From assembly GCF_000619885.1 (NCBI RefSeq), contig NZ_JHUZ01000011.1, positions 310,001 to 374,000 on the forward strand: 64,000 nt of DNA. Direction: 5' to 3'. Source of the stretch: Balneatrix alpica DSM 16621 (GTDB lineage: Bacteria > Pseudomonadota > Gammaproteobacteria > Pseudomonadales > Balneatricaceae). Shown here in pieces: positions 7,302 through 16,001 of the stretch. The notes beneath the pieces were generated by a model, which saw only the letters and a list, made by a program, of their open reading frames with translations, was not told the origin of the DNA and searched no databases. Made by a program: the position numbers and the translations under genes. Numbering within the stretch: the first letter of the stretch is position 1; each line of letters opens with the position of its first letter.

Positions 7302-8846
7302 TCAGACCTGAGGGTGCGCCTTTTCCCGACCCGCCATCATAATATTGAGGGCGTGGATATAGGCCTTGGCCGAGGCGATGACGATATCGGTATCGGCACC
7401 GTTACCGTTGACGATGCGTCCACCTTTTTCCAGACGAACCGTTACCTCGCCCTGGGAGTCGGTGCCTGAGGTAATGGCATTAACCGAATACAGCTCCAGG
7501 CTGGCGCCAGACTGAGCCACCTGCTCAATCGCCTTAAAGGCGGCATCCACCGGGCCTGAGCCCTCGGCCTGGGTGCTGACCTCCTGACCATTGACCATCA
7601 GGCGCAGGGTAGCCAGCGGCACCTCACCGGTTTCGGAGGTCACGCTCATGTAACTCAGGCGGATATGCTCATCAATTTCTTCCGAAGCACGCTGCTCAGA
7701 TACCAGCGCCTGCAGGTCTTCATCGAAAATCTCATGCTTTTTATCCGCCAGTTCTTTAAAGCGGCGGAACGCCTCGTTTAACTCGGCATCGGTGCTGAAG
7801 CTGATCCCCAGCTCCTCCAGACGGGTGCGGAAGGCATTACGACCAGAGTGTTTGCCCAGCACCATACGGTTGGTGTGCCAGCCGACATCCTGGGCGGTCA
7901 TAATTTCATAGGTTTCGCGATGCTTGAGCACCCCATCCTGGTGGATGCCGGACTCATGGGCAAAGGCATTGGCGCCGACAATGGCCTTGTTGGGCTGCAC
8001 CGGAAAGCCGGTAATGGTGGAGACCAAACGGGAGGTCGGCACGATGTGCTGGGTCTCAATACCGGTACTGAGGCCTAAGCGATCATGGCGAGTGCGCAGC
8101 GCCATCACAAACTCTTCCAGTGCCGCATTGCCGGCACGCTCACCCAAACCATTGATGGTGCACTCCACCTGACGGGCACCATTGGCTACCGCCGCAATAG
8201 AGTTAGAAACCGCCAGGCCCAGATCGTTATGGCAGTGGACAGAGATAATCGCCTGATCGGCATTGGGCACCCGCTCCAGCAGGCGGCGAATGGTGTCACC
8301 AAACTCTTCCGGCAGGGCATAGCCAACGGTATCGGGGATATTAATGGTACGGGCACCAGCACGAATCGCCTCCTCGACGATACGGCACATGAAATCGAAC
8401 TCAGTACGGCTGGCATCCTCCAGCGAGAACTCCACATCATCAATCAGATTGCGCGCCCGCTTGACCGCATGGATGGCCTGAGCCACCACCTGATCCGGCT
8501 CCATCTTCAGTTTGTACTTCATGTGAATCGGCGAGGTGGCGATAAAGGTGTGAATCCGCCCGGCATTGGCAACCTGTAGCGCCTCACCCGCACGGTCGAT
8601 ATCCGCGTCCAGCGCCCGCGCCAGGGAGCATACCCGGCTTTCTTTGACTGCTTCCGCCACCGCCCTGACCGCTTCAAAGTCACCGACACTGGCCATGGCA
8701 AAGCCTGCTTCAATCACGTCAACCCGCATCCGCTCCAGGTGCTTGGCAATCCGTACCTTCTCGTCCCGGGTCATGGAGGCTCCGGGGCTCTGTTCACCAT
8801 CACGAAGGGTGGTATCAAAAATAATGACGCGATCGTTGGCGCTCAT
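7302..8846 (-). CDS. leuA: 2-isopropylmalate synthase LeuA
   Basis: A 514-residue enzyme of the first committed step of leucine synthesis (2-oxoisovalerate plus acetyl-CoA to 2-isopropylmalate). The N-terminal TIM barrel shows [14 protein letters not shown] with the metal-binding Asp, VIEAGFA, and [14 protein letters not shown] with the second metal site. The C-terminal 120 residues (about 390-510) form the leucine-sensing regulatory domain ([18 protein letters not shown]). Length matches the E. coli-type enzyme. GGAG precedes the ATG. In the 280 bp upstream a small inverted repeat, ACCACT...AGTGGT (about 8864-8880), sits just before the ribosome-binding site; no leucine-rich leader peptide was found. 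Confidence 0.96.
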   Translation of the reverse strand: MSANDRVIIFDTTLRDGEQSPGASMTRDEKVRIAKHLERMRVDVIEAGFAMASVGDFEAVRAVAEAVKESRVCSLARALDADIDRAGEALQVANAGRIHTFIATSPIHMKYKLKMEPDQVVAQAIHAVKRARNLIDDVEFSLEDASRTEFDFMCRIVEEAIRAGARTINIPDTVGYALPEEFGDTIRRLLERVPNADQAIISVHCHNDLGLAVSNSIAAVANGARQVECTINGLGERAGNAALEEFVMALRTRHDRLGLSTGIETQHIVPTSRLVSTITGFPVQPNKAIVGANAFAHESGIHQDGVLKHRETYEIMTAQDVGWHTNRMVLGKHSGRNAFRTRLEELGISFSTDAELNEAFRRFKELADKKHEIFDEDLQALVSEQRASEEIDEHIRLSYMSVTSETGEVPLATLRLMVNGQEVSTQAEGSGPVDAAFKAIEQVAQSGASLELYSVNAITSGTDSQGEVTVRLEKGGRIVNGNGADTDIVIASAKAYIHALNIMMAGREKAHPQV

Positions 8847-9126
8847 GCTCTGTACTCCAGCTAACCACTGTTGAAGTGGTGTTCCATTTCATTATTGTGC
8901 CCTGGGGCGGGCATAGCAGGCAGGCTGTGCAAACGCCTGAGCCGCCCCTGAGGAATGGCCGCAACCCCAGACCGACAGGGTCATGTGGATAAAGGGGGAA
9001 GACGGCAGGCAAGGGATAGAAAGCTTTTCTATTCACAGGTGGGGAAACGATACTCCCGGCACCTTCCCTTGGCAACCCAAAGCCCATGCCCCCTGGCCAG
9101 CCAAAGCCCCCGTCAAGCGTGCTGGA

Positions 9127-9822
9127 CTAGCCCTTATCCTGCGGCCCATCCACCAATAAAGGCTGGTCTGCCTCAAGCAGGTGATAGGGGAGGCTACGAC
9201 TACGCAGTGGGTTACGGCTGCAATGGGCTGCTTCCGCCGCATCCACCAGACGCCAGAGCAGATGCTCATCGCGCCCCTTAGGGATACCCAAACGGGTGGT
9301 TTGAATCACCGTCCCCGGCTGATAGTCCACCGCTTCTATCCGTAACCGCTCGGGCTCCGGACAACGCTGATCCCAGTCCACCACCTTGATCCCCAACGCA
9401 CGGCAGAACAGGGTCTGGCCGCTACAAAGGCGTTGTGGCTGACGCGGCAAGCCCTGGGCAGATGGGTTCAACTGCTGCATCAGGGCCAGGCTGTCAGCGC
9501 CCGATAATTCATCCGTCCAGGGCACTCCTGACTTGATTAACACCCCTGCCCCTTCACCGCGGGCACTGATATTGAGGGAGTCCTTGCCACGGGCGTAATA
9601 CAGATACAGAGTCCCTGGTGGCATAAAGAGCGCCCGGCGCTTGGCGGTATAGCCCAAGGAAGCATGGCTGCCCTTCTCACGCCGGTCATAGGCTTCGGTC
9701 TCGATAATCCGCGCCGCCAGCCACTGCCCCTGCACGCGATGACGAATCACCTTGCCCAATAGCGCCCGGGCCAATTGCAGGGGTGGTTGATCGAAGAATG
9801 ACTGGGGTAAGATGCCGGACAT
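9127..9822 (-). CDS. 3-methyladenine DNA glycosylase, AAG/MPG family
   Basis: A 231-residue base-excision repair enzyme. RIIETEAYDRREKGSHA contains the catalytic Glu and DNA-binding Tyr/His region of the AAG fold, and GTLYLYYARG...LNISARGEG is the conserved family centre. It removes alkylated purines from DNA. It is a different fold from Tag, which is encoded at 40174-40788, so this genome has both types. The Shine-Dalgarno sequence is weak. It is divergent from the aminotransferase-type gene that follows. Confidence 0.92.
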   Translation of the reverse strand: MSGILPQSFFDQPPLQLARALLGKVIRHRVQGQWLAARIIETEAYDRREKGSHASLGYTAKRRALFMPPGTLYLYYARGKDSLNISARGEGAGVLIKSGVPWTDELSGADSLALMQQLNPSAQGLPRQPQRLCSGQTLFCRALGIKVVDWDQRCPEPERLRIEAVDYQPGTVIQTTRLGIPKGRDEHLLWRLVDAAEAAHCSRNPLRSRSLPYHLLEADQPLLVDGPQDKG

Positions 9823-9858
9823 AGGCGTTTACTCAGCTCCAGGAAAAGGATGCGAACA

Positions 9859-11004
9859 ATGGCAGGATTTGACCACACTCCCGACCGGCGCGGAACCTCC
9901 AGCCAAAAGTGGGATAAGTATGAGCAGCAGGATGTGATCCCCATGTGGGTGGCCGATACCGACTTTCCTGCCCCTCCGGCGGTGATTCAGGCCCTGCAGG
10001 GGCGGGTCAATCATGGTGTTTTTGGTTACACCCTGGCGCCTCGCTCCCTCAGTGAAGCCATCGTGGAGCGCATGGCTCGCCTGTATGACTGGCAAATTCA
10101 GCCTGAGTGGATTGTCTACCTGCCCGGGTTAGTCTGTGGCCTGAACCTGGCTTGCCGCTCCTTTGGTGACAGTGGTAGCCCGGTATGCAGCCCCCTGCCG
10201 GTGTATCCGAAGTTCACCACCGCGCCACGCCAGAGTGATCGTCAGTTACTCAGCGTGCCCATGCAGTTGCAGGAAGGCCGCTGGCTGCTGGACTTAGCAG
10301 CCTTGGAACAGCAACTGGCCCAGCATGCGCCAGCCCTGTTGCTGCTGTGTAATCCACACAACCCCGGTGGCACCGTTTATCGTCGCGAGGAGCTGCAGGC
10401 CCTGGCGGCACTGTGCCAACGCTATAACACCCTGATCTGCAGCGATGAAGTGCACTGTGATCTACTCCTGGAGCCGGGCCTGTGCCATACCCCGATTGCC
10501 AGTCTGAGTGAAGATGCCAACCAACGCACCCTGACCCTGATGGCACCGAGCAAGGCCTTTAATGTCGCCGGTCTGGCCTGTTCCTTTGCCATTGTCGCCA
10601 ACCCCGAATGGCGCCAGCGCCTGAAACGGGTGATGCGCGGTATCGTGCCGGACGTCAACCTGCTCGGTTATACCGCCGCCGAAGCCGCCTATCGCCATGG
10701 TGATGACTGGCTTAGCGCTCAAAATGACTACCTGAGGGGCAACCGTGATCTGCTCATGGAGCGGATTAACGCCATCCCCGGCCTGCGTCTGCACCCTATT
10801 GAAGCCACCTATCTGGCCTGGATCGATTGCAGTGCTTTAGCGCTTGATAACCCCCAGCAGTTTTTTGAGCGTCATGGCGTCGGCATGTCCCCTGGCAAAG
10901 ACTTTGGTAACGGCAATTTTGTCCGTCTTAACTTTGGCTGCAGCCGCGCCCTGCTGGAGCAAGCGATTAATCGCATGGAACAGGCGGTTGCCAGCTTGGC
11001 TTGA
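9859..11004 (+). CDS. MalY/PatB-family PLP-dependent C-S lyase / aminotransferase
   Basis: A 381-residue fold-type I PLP enzyme. Diagnostic points are KWDKYEQQDVIPMWVADTDF at the N-terminus, CNPHNPGG, SDEVHCDLLL, APSKAFNVAGL with the PLP lysine (Lys232) and the C-terminal VRLNFGCSR. PatB/MalY proteins are mostly cystathionine beta-lyases or cysteine-S-conjugate lyases. The ATG at 9859 is preferred to the one at 9850, because the AGGAAAAGG ribosome-binding site touches 9850 but is correctly spaced from 9859. Confidence 0.88.
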   Translation: MAGFDHTPDRRGTSSQKWDKYEQQDVIPMWVADTDFPAPPAVIQALQGRVNHGVFGYTLAPRSLSEAIVERMARLYDWQIQPEWIVYLPGLVCGLNLACRSFGDSGSPVCSPLPVYPKFTTAPRQSDRQLLSVPMQLQEGRWLLDLAALEQQLAQHAPALLLLCNPHNPGGTVYRREELQALAALCQRYNTLICSDEVHCDLLLEPGLCHTPIASLSEDANQRTLTLMAPSKAFNVAGLACSFAIVANPEWRQRLKRVMRGIVPDVNLLGYTAAEAAYRHGDDWLSAQNDYLRGNRDLLMERINAIPGLRLHPIEATYLAWIDCSALALDNPQQFFERHGVGMSPGKDFGNGNFVRLNFGCSRALLEQAINRMEQAVASLA

Positions 11005-11015
11005 GTCTAATTCTG

Positions 11016-11039
11016 CGGGGCGGCCCTTGCGTCGCCCCG
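11016..11039 (+). terminator. Stem-loop after the PatB-type gene
   Basis: CGGGGCG (11016-11022) pairs with CGCCCCG (11033-11039). The downstream TTATAC is only weakly T-rich. A second small hairpin, AGGAAA-CG-TTTTCCT, lies near 11051. Confidence 0.45.
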
Positions 11040-11238
11040 TTATACAAACGAAGGAAACGTTTTTCCTGCTGCCATGCACCCGCTCGTCCCATCACCGACC
11101 TTTTCGTGCCGGATATATAGAGTCAGTTCAGCGTAGCGGATAATTCACTTCGCCCTGCTCAAAAACTAGGCTATGATTCGCCGCCTTTGATTGCCAAGCC
11201 CTGCTCCAGGCCCGCCTTTTTGCTTTTGAGCTTTCGCC

Positions 11239-12042
11239 ATGCCCACACCTCTGACCGCCAGCACCAGCACCAACGCGCTCTATACTGACCTGTCCGCCTA
11301 CTACGATCTCATGTGCCTGGATATCGACTACGCCAGCCAGAGTCAGTGCGTTGCCCGCCTGCATCAGCTTTTTGGCAATCAGGGTCGCCTGCACCTGGAC
11401 TTAGCCTGTGGCAGTGGCCCCCATATTCGCCATTTTCTTGATCAGGGCTTCAGCAGTCGCGGCCTCGACCTTAACCAGCCGATGCTGGATCTGGCCCGCA
11501 AGCGTTGCCCCGAAGCACAGTTTGACTGCCAGGATATGTGCAGTTTCAGCCTTGATCAGGGCCAGGATCTGATCACCTGCTTCCTCTATTCACTGCACTA
11601 CAGTGGCGAAACCACCAAGCTGCAGGCCTGTATCCAACAGGTGCATCAGGCCCTCAATAGCGGTGGGCTGTTTTGTTTTAACAGCGTTGATAAAGGCCAG
11701 ATTGATAACCACTCCTTCGCTCGCCACAGTGTGCAACAGCCTGATAGCGAGCTGACCTTCACCTCCGGCTGGTATTACCGCGGCGAAGGGGATCGGCAAA
11801 GCCTGCGCCTCAGCATCCATAAGCAAAGCGGTGAAGAGCAGCACCACTGGCAGGATGAACACCCGATGGTGGCCACCAGCTTCACGGAAATGACCACCCT
11901 GCTCAGCCCTTACTTTGATGTTCAGCTGTTTGAGCACGACTATCAGCGCCTACTGCCCTGGCAGGGACAAACTGGCAATGCCATCTTCGTCTGTATTAAG
12001 CGCGATGCAGTGCTAAGCCCCAACGCCAGCCTGCCTTGCTAA
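11239..12042 (+). CDS. Class I SAM-dependent methyltransferase, substrate unknown
   Basis: A 267-residue protein. LHLDLACGSGPHIRHFLDQG is the SAM-binding motif I, SSRGLDLNQPMLDLARKRCP carries the acidic residue that contacts the ribose, and DLITCFLYSLHY is motif II. The N-terminal YTDLSAYYDLM is common in this clade of small-molecule methyltransferases. The C-terminal half is a beta-rich cap (SGWYYRGEGDRQSLRLSI). Substrate cannot be deduced. It overlaps the convergent DUF2235 gene by 4 bases at the stop codons. Confidence 0.8.
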   Translation: MPTPLTASTSTNALYTDLSAYYDLMCLDIDYASQSQCVARLHQLFGNQGRLHLDLACGSGPHIRHFLDQGFSSRGLDLNQPMLDLARKRCPEAQFDCQDMCSFSLDQGQDLITCFLYSLHYSGETTKLQACIQQVHQALNSGGLFCFNSVDKGQIDNHSFARHSVQQPDSELTFTSGWYYRGEGDRQSLRLSIHKQSGEEQHHWQDEHPMVATSFTEMTTLLSPYFDVQLFEHDYQRLLPWQGQTGNAIFVCIKRDAVLSPNASLPC

Positions 12043-13106
12043 CCCACCGCCTGCACCTTTTCCTGCTCAGGCTCTAGCCCTGCCCGCAGCAGCGTAGGGG
12101 GACGATAACAGGGATCATCCTGCCAACGTTGCCAGACGCTGGGATCAATGCTGACATTAACCGCCAGCATGCCTTCATTATCCCTATCCCAACGGCGGTA
12201 AAAACGCCCCTCGTCAACCGGCTGACGGAGTTTACGCCAGGCACGGTAGATCCCTTTGAGGAACTCAGCATAGGAATCATTGGTTGTGCTCAGGTAGGCA
12301 TCCGCTGCGGGGCGCAGCAGATCCAGTTTGAGCCCTGCTTGACGGGCCTTTTGCTGCATCCAGGCAAAAGGGATCAACGCCAGTGGATCTTCCCCATAGC
12401 CTCCGCCAACATTGGCATGAGCACCAATAAACCAGCGCTGCTCCACCTCCAGCTGACTGGCCTTCTTGATGCCATCTGGGTGAGTCCAGAGAGCAGCAGC
12501 ATAAGCCGCTCGGTGTTCATCCAATGCCAGCGCCTGATAAGCCCGATCAACAATGGAGGACAGCTCGGTATCATGCCAGGCATAAACCCCTTTTTCGTTT
12601 AAAAAGGTACCGGGCACCCCCAGCATTCCCACCGTGTCCCATACCCCAATAAAATGCACCCGCACCTCACGGCTATAGGTGCGGCGAAATGCCTGACAGC
12701 GTTCGCCATTAGGACGAGCCTGCTTATCCCGATACAGTGCCTGGGCAGCTTTTAGCAACCCTGGGGTAGTGATATGCAATAGCCCACACTTACGCAGCAT
12801 CCCTACCAAGCTACGGGCGGTATAGGCTCCGCGGCTAAAACCAAACAGGTAAATTTCATCCCCTTCACTGTAACGCCGGGCCAGCCATTCATAGCCCTGC
12901 AATAGGTTTTTGCCTAACCCTGTGCCAAACACCCCTCCCTGCAACTTATCAAAACGGTTAGTACCCACCCCTGGGTCATAGAAAAATCGCTGTTCGATAG
13001 GGCCATCGTAGTCATGCAGACTACGGGAAAGACGATAAACATTGGTTTGGTCCTGGGGATCATTCCAGGTGCCATCAAAGCAGAGGATCAAGCGTTGTTG
13101 TGCCAT
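12039..13106 (-). CDS. DUF2235 alpha/beta-hydrolase (Tle1-like)
   Basis: A 355-residue protein. RLILCFDGTWNDP at the N-terminus and EIYLFGFSRGAYTARSLVGML (nucleophile elbow GFSRG) define DUF2235; VHFIGVWDTVGMLG and FIGAHANVGGGY supply the remaining catalytic-type Asp and His. Tle1 phospholipase effectors of type VI secretion have this domain, but no vgrG, PAAR or immunity gene is nearby and no signal peptide is visible, so a cytosolic hydrolase is equally possible. Start 13106 was chosen over 13193 because GAGGGAGGAG lies just upstream and the 29 codons before it are unlike the family. Confidence 0.78.
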   Translation of the reverse strand: MAQQRLILCFDGTWNDPQDQTNVYRLSRSLHDYDGPIEQRFFYDPGVGTNRFDKLQGGVFGTGLGKNLLQGYEWLARRYSEGDEIYLFGFSRGAYTARSLVGMLRKCGLLHITTPGLLKAAQALYRDKQARPNGERCQAFRRTYSREVRVHFIGVWDTVGMLGVPGTFLNEKGVYAWHDTELSSIVDRAYQALALDEHRAAYAAALWTHPDGIKKASQLEVEQRWFIGAHANVGGGYGEDPLALIPFAWMQQKARQAGLKLDLLRPAADAYLSTTNDSYAEFLKGIYRAWRKLRQPVDEGRFYRRWDRDNEGMLAVNVSIDPSVWQRWQDDPCYRPPTLLRAGLEPEQEKVQAVG

Positions 13107-13249
13107 GGTTGGCTCCTCCCTCTTGATCATAAGCGCATGCCAGACAACCTCCCTTGGCTCCGTTGCTGTACAAAAAACAAGCAGCACCAGCAAGCCTAGT
13201 TTATCCTGCCCGATTCACCAGCGGGATAACACTCACCGCCTGCTTTGGC

Positions 13250-13255
13250 TATAAT
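13250..13255 (+). promoter_or_regulatory. -10 element of the selenium operon promoter
   Basis: A perfect TATAAT lies 33 bases before the mnmH start codon. No good -35 hexamer is visible at the normal spacing. Confidence 0.4.
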
Positions 13256-13287
13256 CTGCGCCTTCTTAAACCGGACTGCCCCAGGCC

Positions 13288-14391
13288 ATGAGCTTACCCA
13301 CCCCTGTTACTGACTACGCTGCTCTGTTTTTGCAGGATATCCCCCTGCTAGATGTGCGCGCCCCGGTGGAATTCGCCGAAGGTGCCTTCCCACTGGCCAC
13401 CAATCTGCCCCTGCTGGATGACCACCAGCGCCAGGTGATCGGCACCGAATACAAGCAACAGGGACAGGATGCCGCCGTTGCCCTGGGCTATCAGCTCGCC
13501 ACGCCAGAGGTCAAGCAAGCCCGCCAACAGGCCTGGCTAGACTATGGCCGCCAACACCCTGATACGGTGCTGTACTGCTTCCGTGGGGGGATGCGTTCCC
13601 ATATCAGCCAGGAGTGGATGGCCGAGGCCGGACTACGTATCCCGCTCGTCAAAGGGGGCTACAAAGCCCTGCGGCGCTTTTTGCTCGACACCCTGGAACA
13701 ACGTAGCCAACAGCAGCCGCTCTGGTGCCTGTCTGGCCGTACCGGCACCGGCAAAACCGATGTACTGCTCAGCCTGCCACATCAGCTTGATCTGGAGGGT
13801 CTGGCCCACCACCGCGGCTCGACCTTTGGTTACACCGTCAAGCCGCAGCCCAGCCAGATCAGTTTCGAAAACGCCCTGGCCATTGGCTTGCTCAAGCATG
13901 CACATCATGCCCCCCAGCATACCCTGGTGGTCGAAGATGAAAGCCGCCTGATTGGTCGCATTGCCTTGCCACCCTGCTGGCAGGAAGCTCAGCAGCGCGC
14001 GCCCTTGCTGGTTTTGGAAGCCTCGGTAGAGGAACGTCAGGAACGGGTCGTGCGTGACTATATCCTGCGCCAGTATCAGGACTACCAGGAGGTGTATGGC
14101 GGTGAAGCCCCCCAGCGTTTCCGTGATTATGTGCTGGGCAACCTTGACCGCATTCGGCGCCGTCTGGGGGGTGCCCGCCACCAGGCCCTGCGGACAGAAT
14201 GGAGCGAGGCCCTGGATGCCTTCCTCAGCCATGGCGACTACCAGGGCTTTTTACCCGGCATCCGTGAACTGCTGGTGAACTATTACGACCCCATGTACGA
14301 CTACCAACTCAGCCAGCGGCAGGAACAAATCGCCTGCCGTGGTGAGGCCGAGCAGATACGTGCCTGGGTTGCCAAGCATCAACCCCACTAA
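13288..14391 (+). CDS. mnmH: tRNA 2-selenouridine synthase MnmH (SelU/YbbB)
   Basis: A 367-residue protein with an N-terminal rhodanese domain (residues about 10-130) and a P-loop domain. YCFRGGMRSH carries the rhodanese cysteine at residue 97, the same number as in E. coli. GRTGTGKT (150-157) is the Walker A motif. The enzyme geranylates 2-thiouridine at the wobble position of Lys, Glu and Gln tRNAs and replaces sulfur with selenium from selenophosphate. It heads an operon with a PhnDCE-like transporter and selD, which makes that selenophosphate. Confidence 0.95.
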   Translation: MSLPTPVTDYAALFLQDIPLLDVRAPVEFAEGAFPLATNLPLLDDHQRQVIGTEYKQQGQDAAVALGYQLATPEVKQARQQAWLDYGRQHPDTVLYCFRGGMRSHISQEWMAEAGLRIPLVKGGYKALRRFLLDTLEQRSQQQPLWCLSGRTGTGKTDVLLSLPHQLDLEGLAHHRGSTFGYTVKPQPSQISFENALAIGLLKHAHHAPQHTLVVEDESRLIGRIALPPCWQEAQQRAPLLVLEASVEERQERVVRDYILRQYQDYQEVYGGEAPQRFRDYVLGNLDRIRRRLGGARHQALRTEWSEALDAFLSHGDYQGFLPGIRELLVNYYDPMYDYQLSQRQEQIACRGEAEQIRAWVAKHQPH

Positions 14392-14415
14392 CCTCATCCG
14401 GCTAAGGAGCCTGTT

Positions 14416-15306
14416 ATGCAAAGTATTCGAAAACGTTGGACGGCGGTGAGCCGTTTGCTGACCGTCGTCGCCCTCACTGCTGTGACTGGTTTGAGCCAGG
14501 CAGCGCCCTTCGTGTTTACCGCCATTCCCGATCAGGATGAACGCCGCCTGACCGAGCGTTTTGGCCGCATTGCCGACTACCTGAGCCAAGAGCTGGGGGT
14601 CGAGGTGCAGTATATTCCCGTCAAGAGTTACCCCGCTGCCGTCAGTGCCTTTCGTAACAACCAAGTGCAACTGGCCTGGTTTGGCGGCCTGACCGGCGTA
14701 CAGGCGCGCAACCTGGTGCCCGGCAGTGAAGCCATTGCCCAGGGCGCAGAAGACACCGCCTTCAAAAGCTACCTGATTGCCCATAGCAGCACCGGCCTGG
14801 AAGCCAGCACCGAGCTGAGCGACGCCCTGAAAGGTAAGACCTTTACCTTTGGCTCCAAGGGCTCCACCTCTGGCCGTTTAATGCCCGAATTTTACCTGCG
14901 CCAGCACTTTAACCAGGCGCCAGAAGACCTATTCGCCAAAGTCGGTTTTTCCGGTGATCACTCACGTACCATCGCTCTGGTGCAGTCCGGTGCCTTTGAC
15001 CTGGGCGTCGTCAACTACAGTGTGTGGGAAGAAGAACTGAAAGCCGGCCAGGTTGATCCCAGCAAAGTCAAAGTGATCTGGGAAACCCCCACCTATCCCG
15101 ATTACCAGTGGAGTATCCGCGCTGACGTAGACGCTAACTACGGCGAAGGTTTCAAAGAAAAAGTGCGTCAGGCCCTGCTCAACATGCAGGACCCGAAACT
15201 GCTGGAAGCCTTCCCCCGTTCCGCTTTCGTCCCTGCCAGCAATGCCGACTATGCGCCGATCGAACAAACTGCGATCAGCATCGGCATTATGGATGAGGTC
15301 AAGTAA
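14416..15306 (+). CDS. PhnD-like periplasmic binding protein, putative selenium-oxyanion ABC transporter
   Basis: A 296-residue protein with an N-terminal signal peptide (LLTVVALTAVTGLSQAAPF). VQLAWFGGLTGVQARN and FGSKGSTSGRLMPEFYL, with FDLGVVNYSVWEEE further on, are typical of the PhnD/PtxB oxyanion-binding family. Between mnmH and selD, and with no phosphonate catabolism genes nearby, the likely ligand is a selenium oxyanion. That ligand is inferred from context; phosphonate or phosphite cannot be excluded. AAGGAG precedes the ATG. Confidence 0.82.
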   Translation: MQSIRKRWTAVSRLLTVVALTAVTGLSQAAPFVFTAIPDQDERRLTERFGRIADYLSQELGVEVQYIPVKSYPAAVSAFRNNQVQLAWFGGLTGVQARNLVPGSEAIAQGAEDTAFKSYLIAHSSTGLEASTELSDALKGKTFTFGSKGSTSGRLMPEFYLRQHFNQAPEDLFAKVGFSGDHSRTIALVQSGAFDLGVVNYSVWEEELKAGQVDPSKVKVIWETPTYPDYQWSIRADVDANYGEGFKEKVRQALLNMQDPKLLEAFPRSAFVPASNADYAPIEQTAISIGIMDEVK

Positions 15307-15309
15307 CAG

Positions 15310-15996
15310 GTGAGCAACCTGTACAGCACCCCCCTGGCCCGCGGCGCCCTGCGTTTGCACAGCCAGGGTCTCGGTTATGCAGAGCGCCAGGTATTGGGCG
15401 CCCTGCAGCTGGAGATTCAACCCGGTGAGCGGGTGGCCCTGCTCGGCCGCTCCGGCGCCGGTAAAACCACCCTGCTGCGGCAGTTGCGCCTGCAACATGC
15501 CGAGCAGGTGGCCTGGTGCCCGCAACAACCGGGGCTGGTGCCGATGCTGTCGGTGTTCCATAACATCTACATGGGTCGCCTCGACCAGCACAGCAGCCTC
15601 TATAACCTGCTTAATCTGCTCCGCCCCCAGGCCAAGCCCCTGGCGGCAATTAACGAGCTCAGCCACGAACTGGGACTGGCGGACTATCTGCATCATTCCT
15701 GTGATCGCCTTTCCGGCGGCCAGCAAAGCCGGGTCAACCTTGGCCGCGCCCTCTATCAGCAACGACCGATCTTTGTGGGTGATGAACCCGTCAGTGCAGT
15801 GGATGAGCTCCAGGCCGATGCCCTGCTCAGCCTGCTATGTCGGCGTCACCAGACCCTGGTGGTGGCCCTGCACGATGTGGAAATGGCGCTGCGTCACTGC
15901 ACTCGCATTCTTGGCCTGCGCGATGGCCAGATTGAATTAGATGCCCCCGCCCACCAGCTCAGTATCACCGAGCTGTTGCGCCTCTATGTGGACTAA
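15310..15996 (+). CDS. PhnC-like ABC transporter ATP-binding protein
   Basis: A 228-residue ATPase with Walker A GRSGAGKTTLL, a Q-loop near WCPQQPGLVP, signature LSGGQQSRVNLGRAL, Walker B IFVGDEPVSAVDE and H-loop VVALHDVEMAL. It starts at GTG 15310, three bases after the binding-protein stop. GAGG sits inside that upstream gene's end. It energises the permease encoded next. Confidence 0.88.
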   Translation: MSNLYSTPLARGALRLHSQGLGYAERQVLGALQLEIQPGERVALLGRSGAGKTTLLRQLRLQHAEQVAWCPQQPGLVPMLSVFHNIYMGRLDQHSSLYNLLNLLRPQAKPLAAINELSHELGLADYLHHSCDRLSGGQQSRVNLGRALYQQRPIFVGDEPVSAVDELQADALLSLLCRRHQTLVVALHDVEMALRHCTRILGLRDGQIELDAPAHQLSITELLRLYVD

Positions 15997-16001
15997 AGGG
16001 C

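Noticed and set aside
8847-9126. leuA leader peptide and attenuator
   Set aside because: No short frame with Leu-codon clusters; the only small frame over the start has none. A small inverted repeat alone is not enough.
12039-13106. Type VI secretion toxin-immunity pair with the methyltransferase
   Set aside because: The neighbour is a convergent ordinary methyltransferase without signal peptide; no T6SS gene is nearby.
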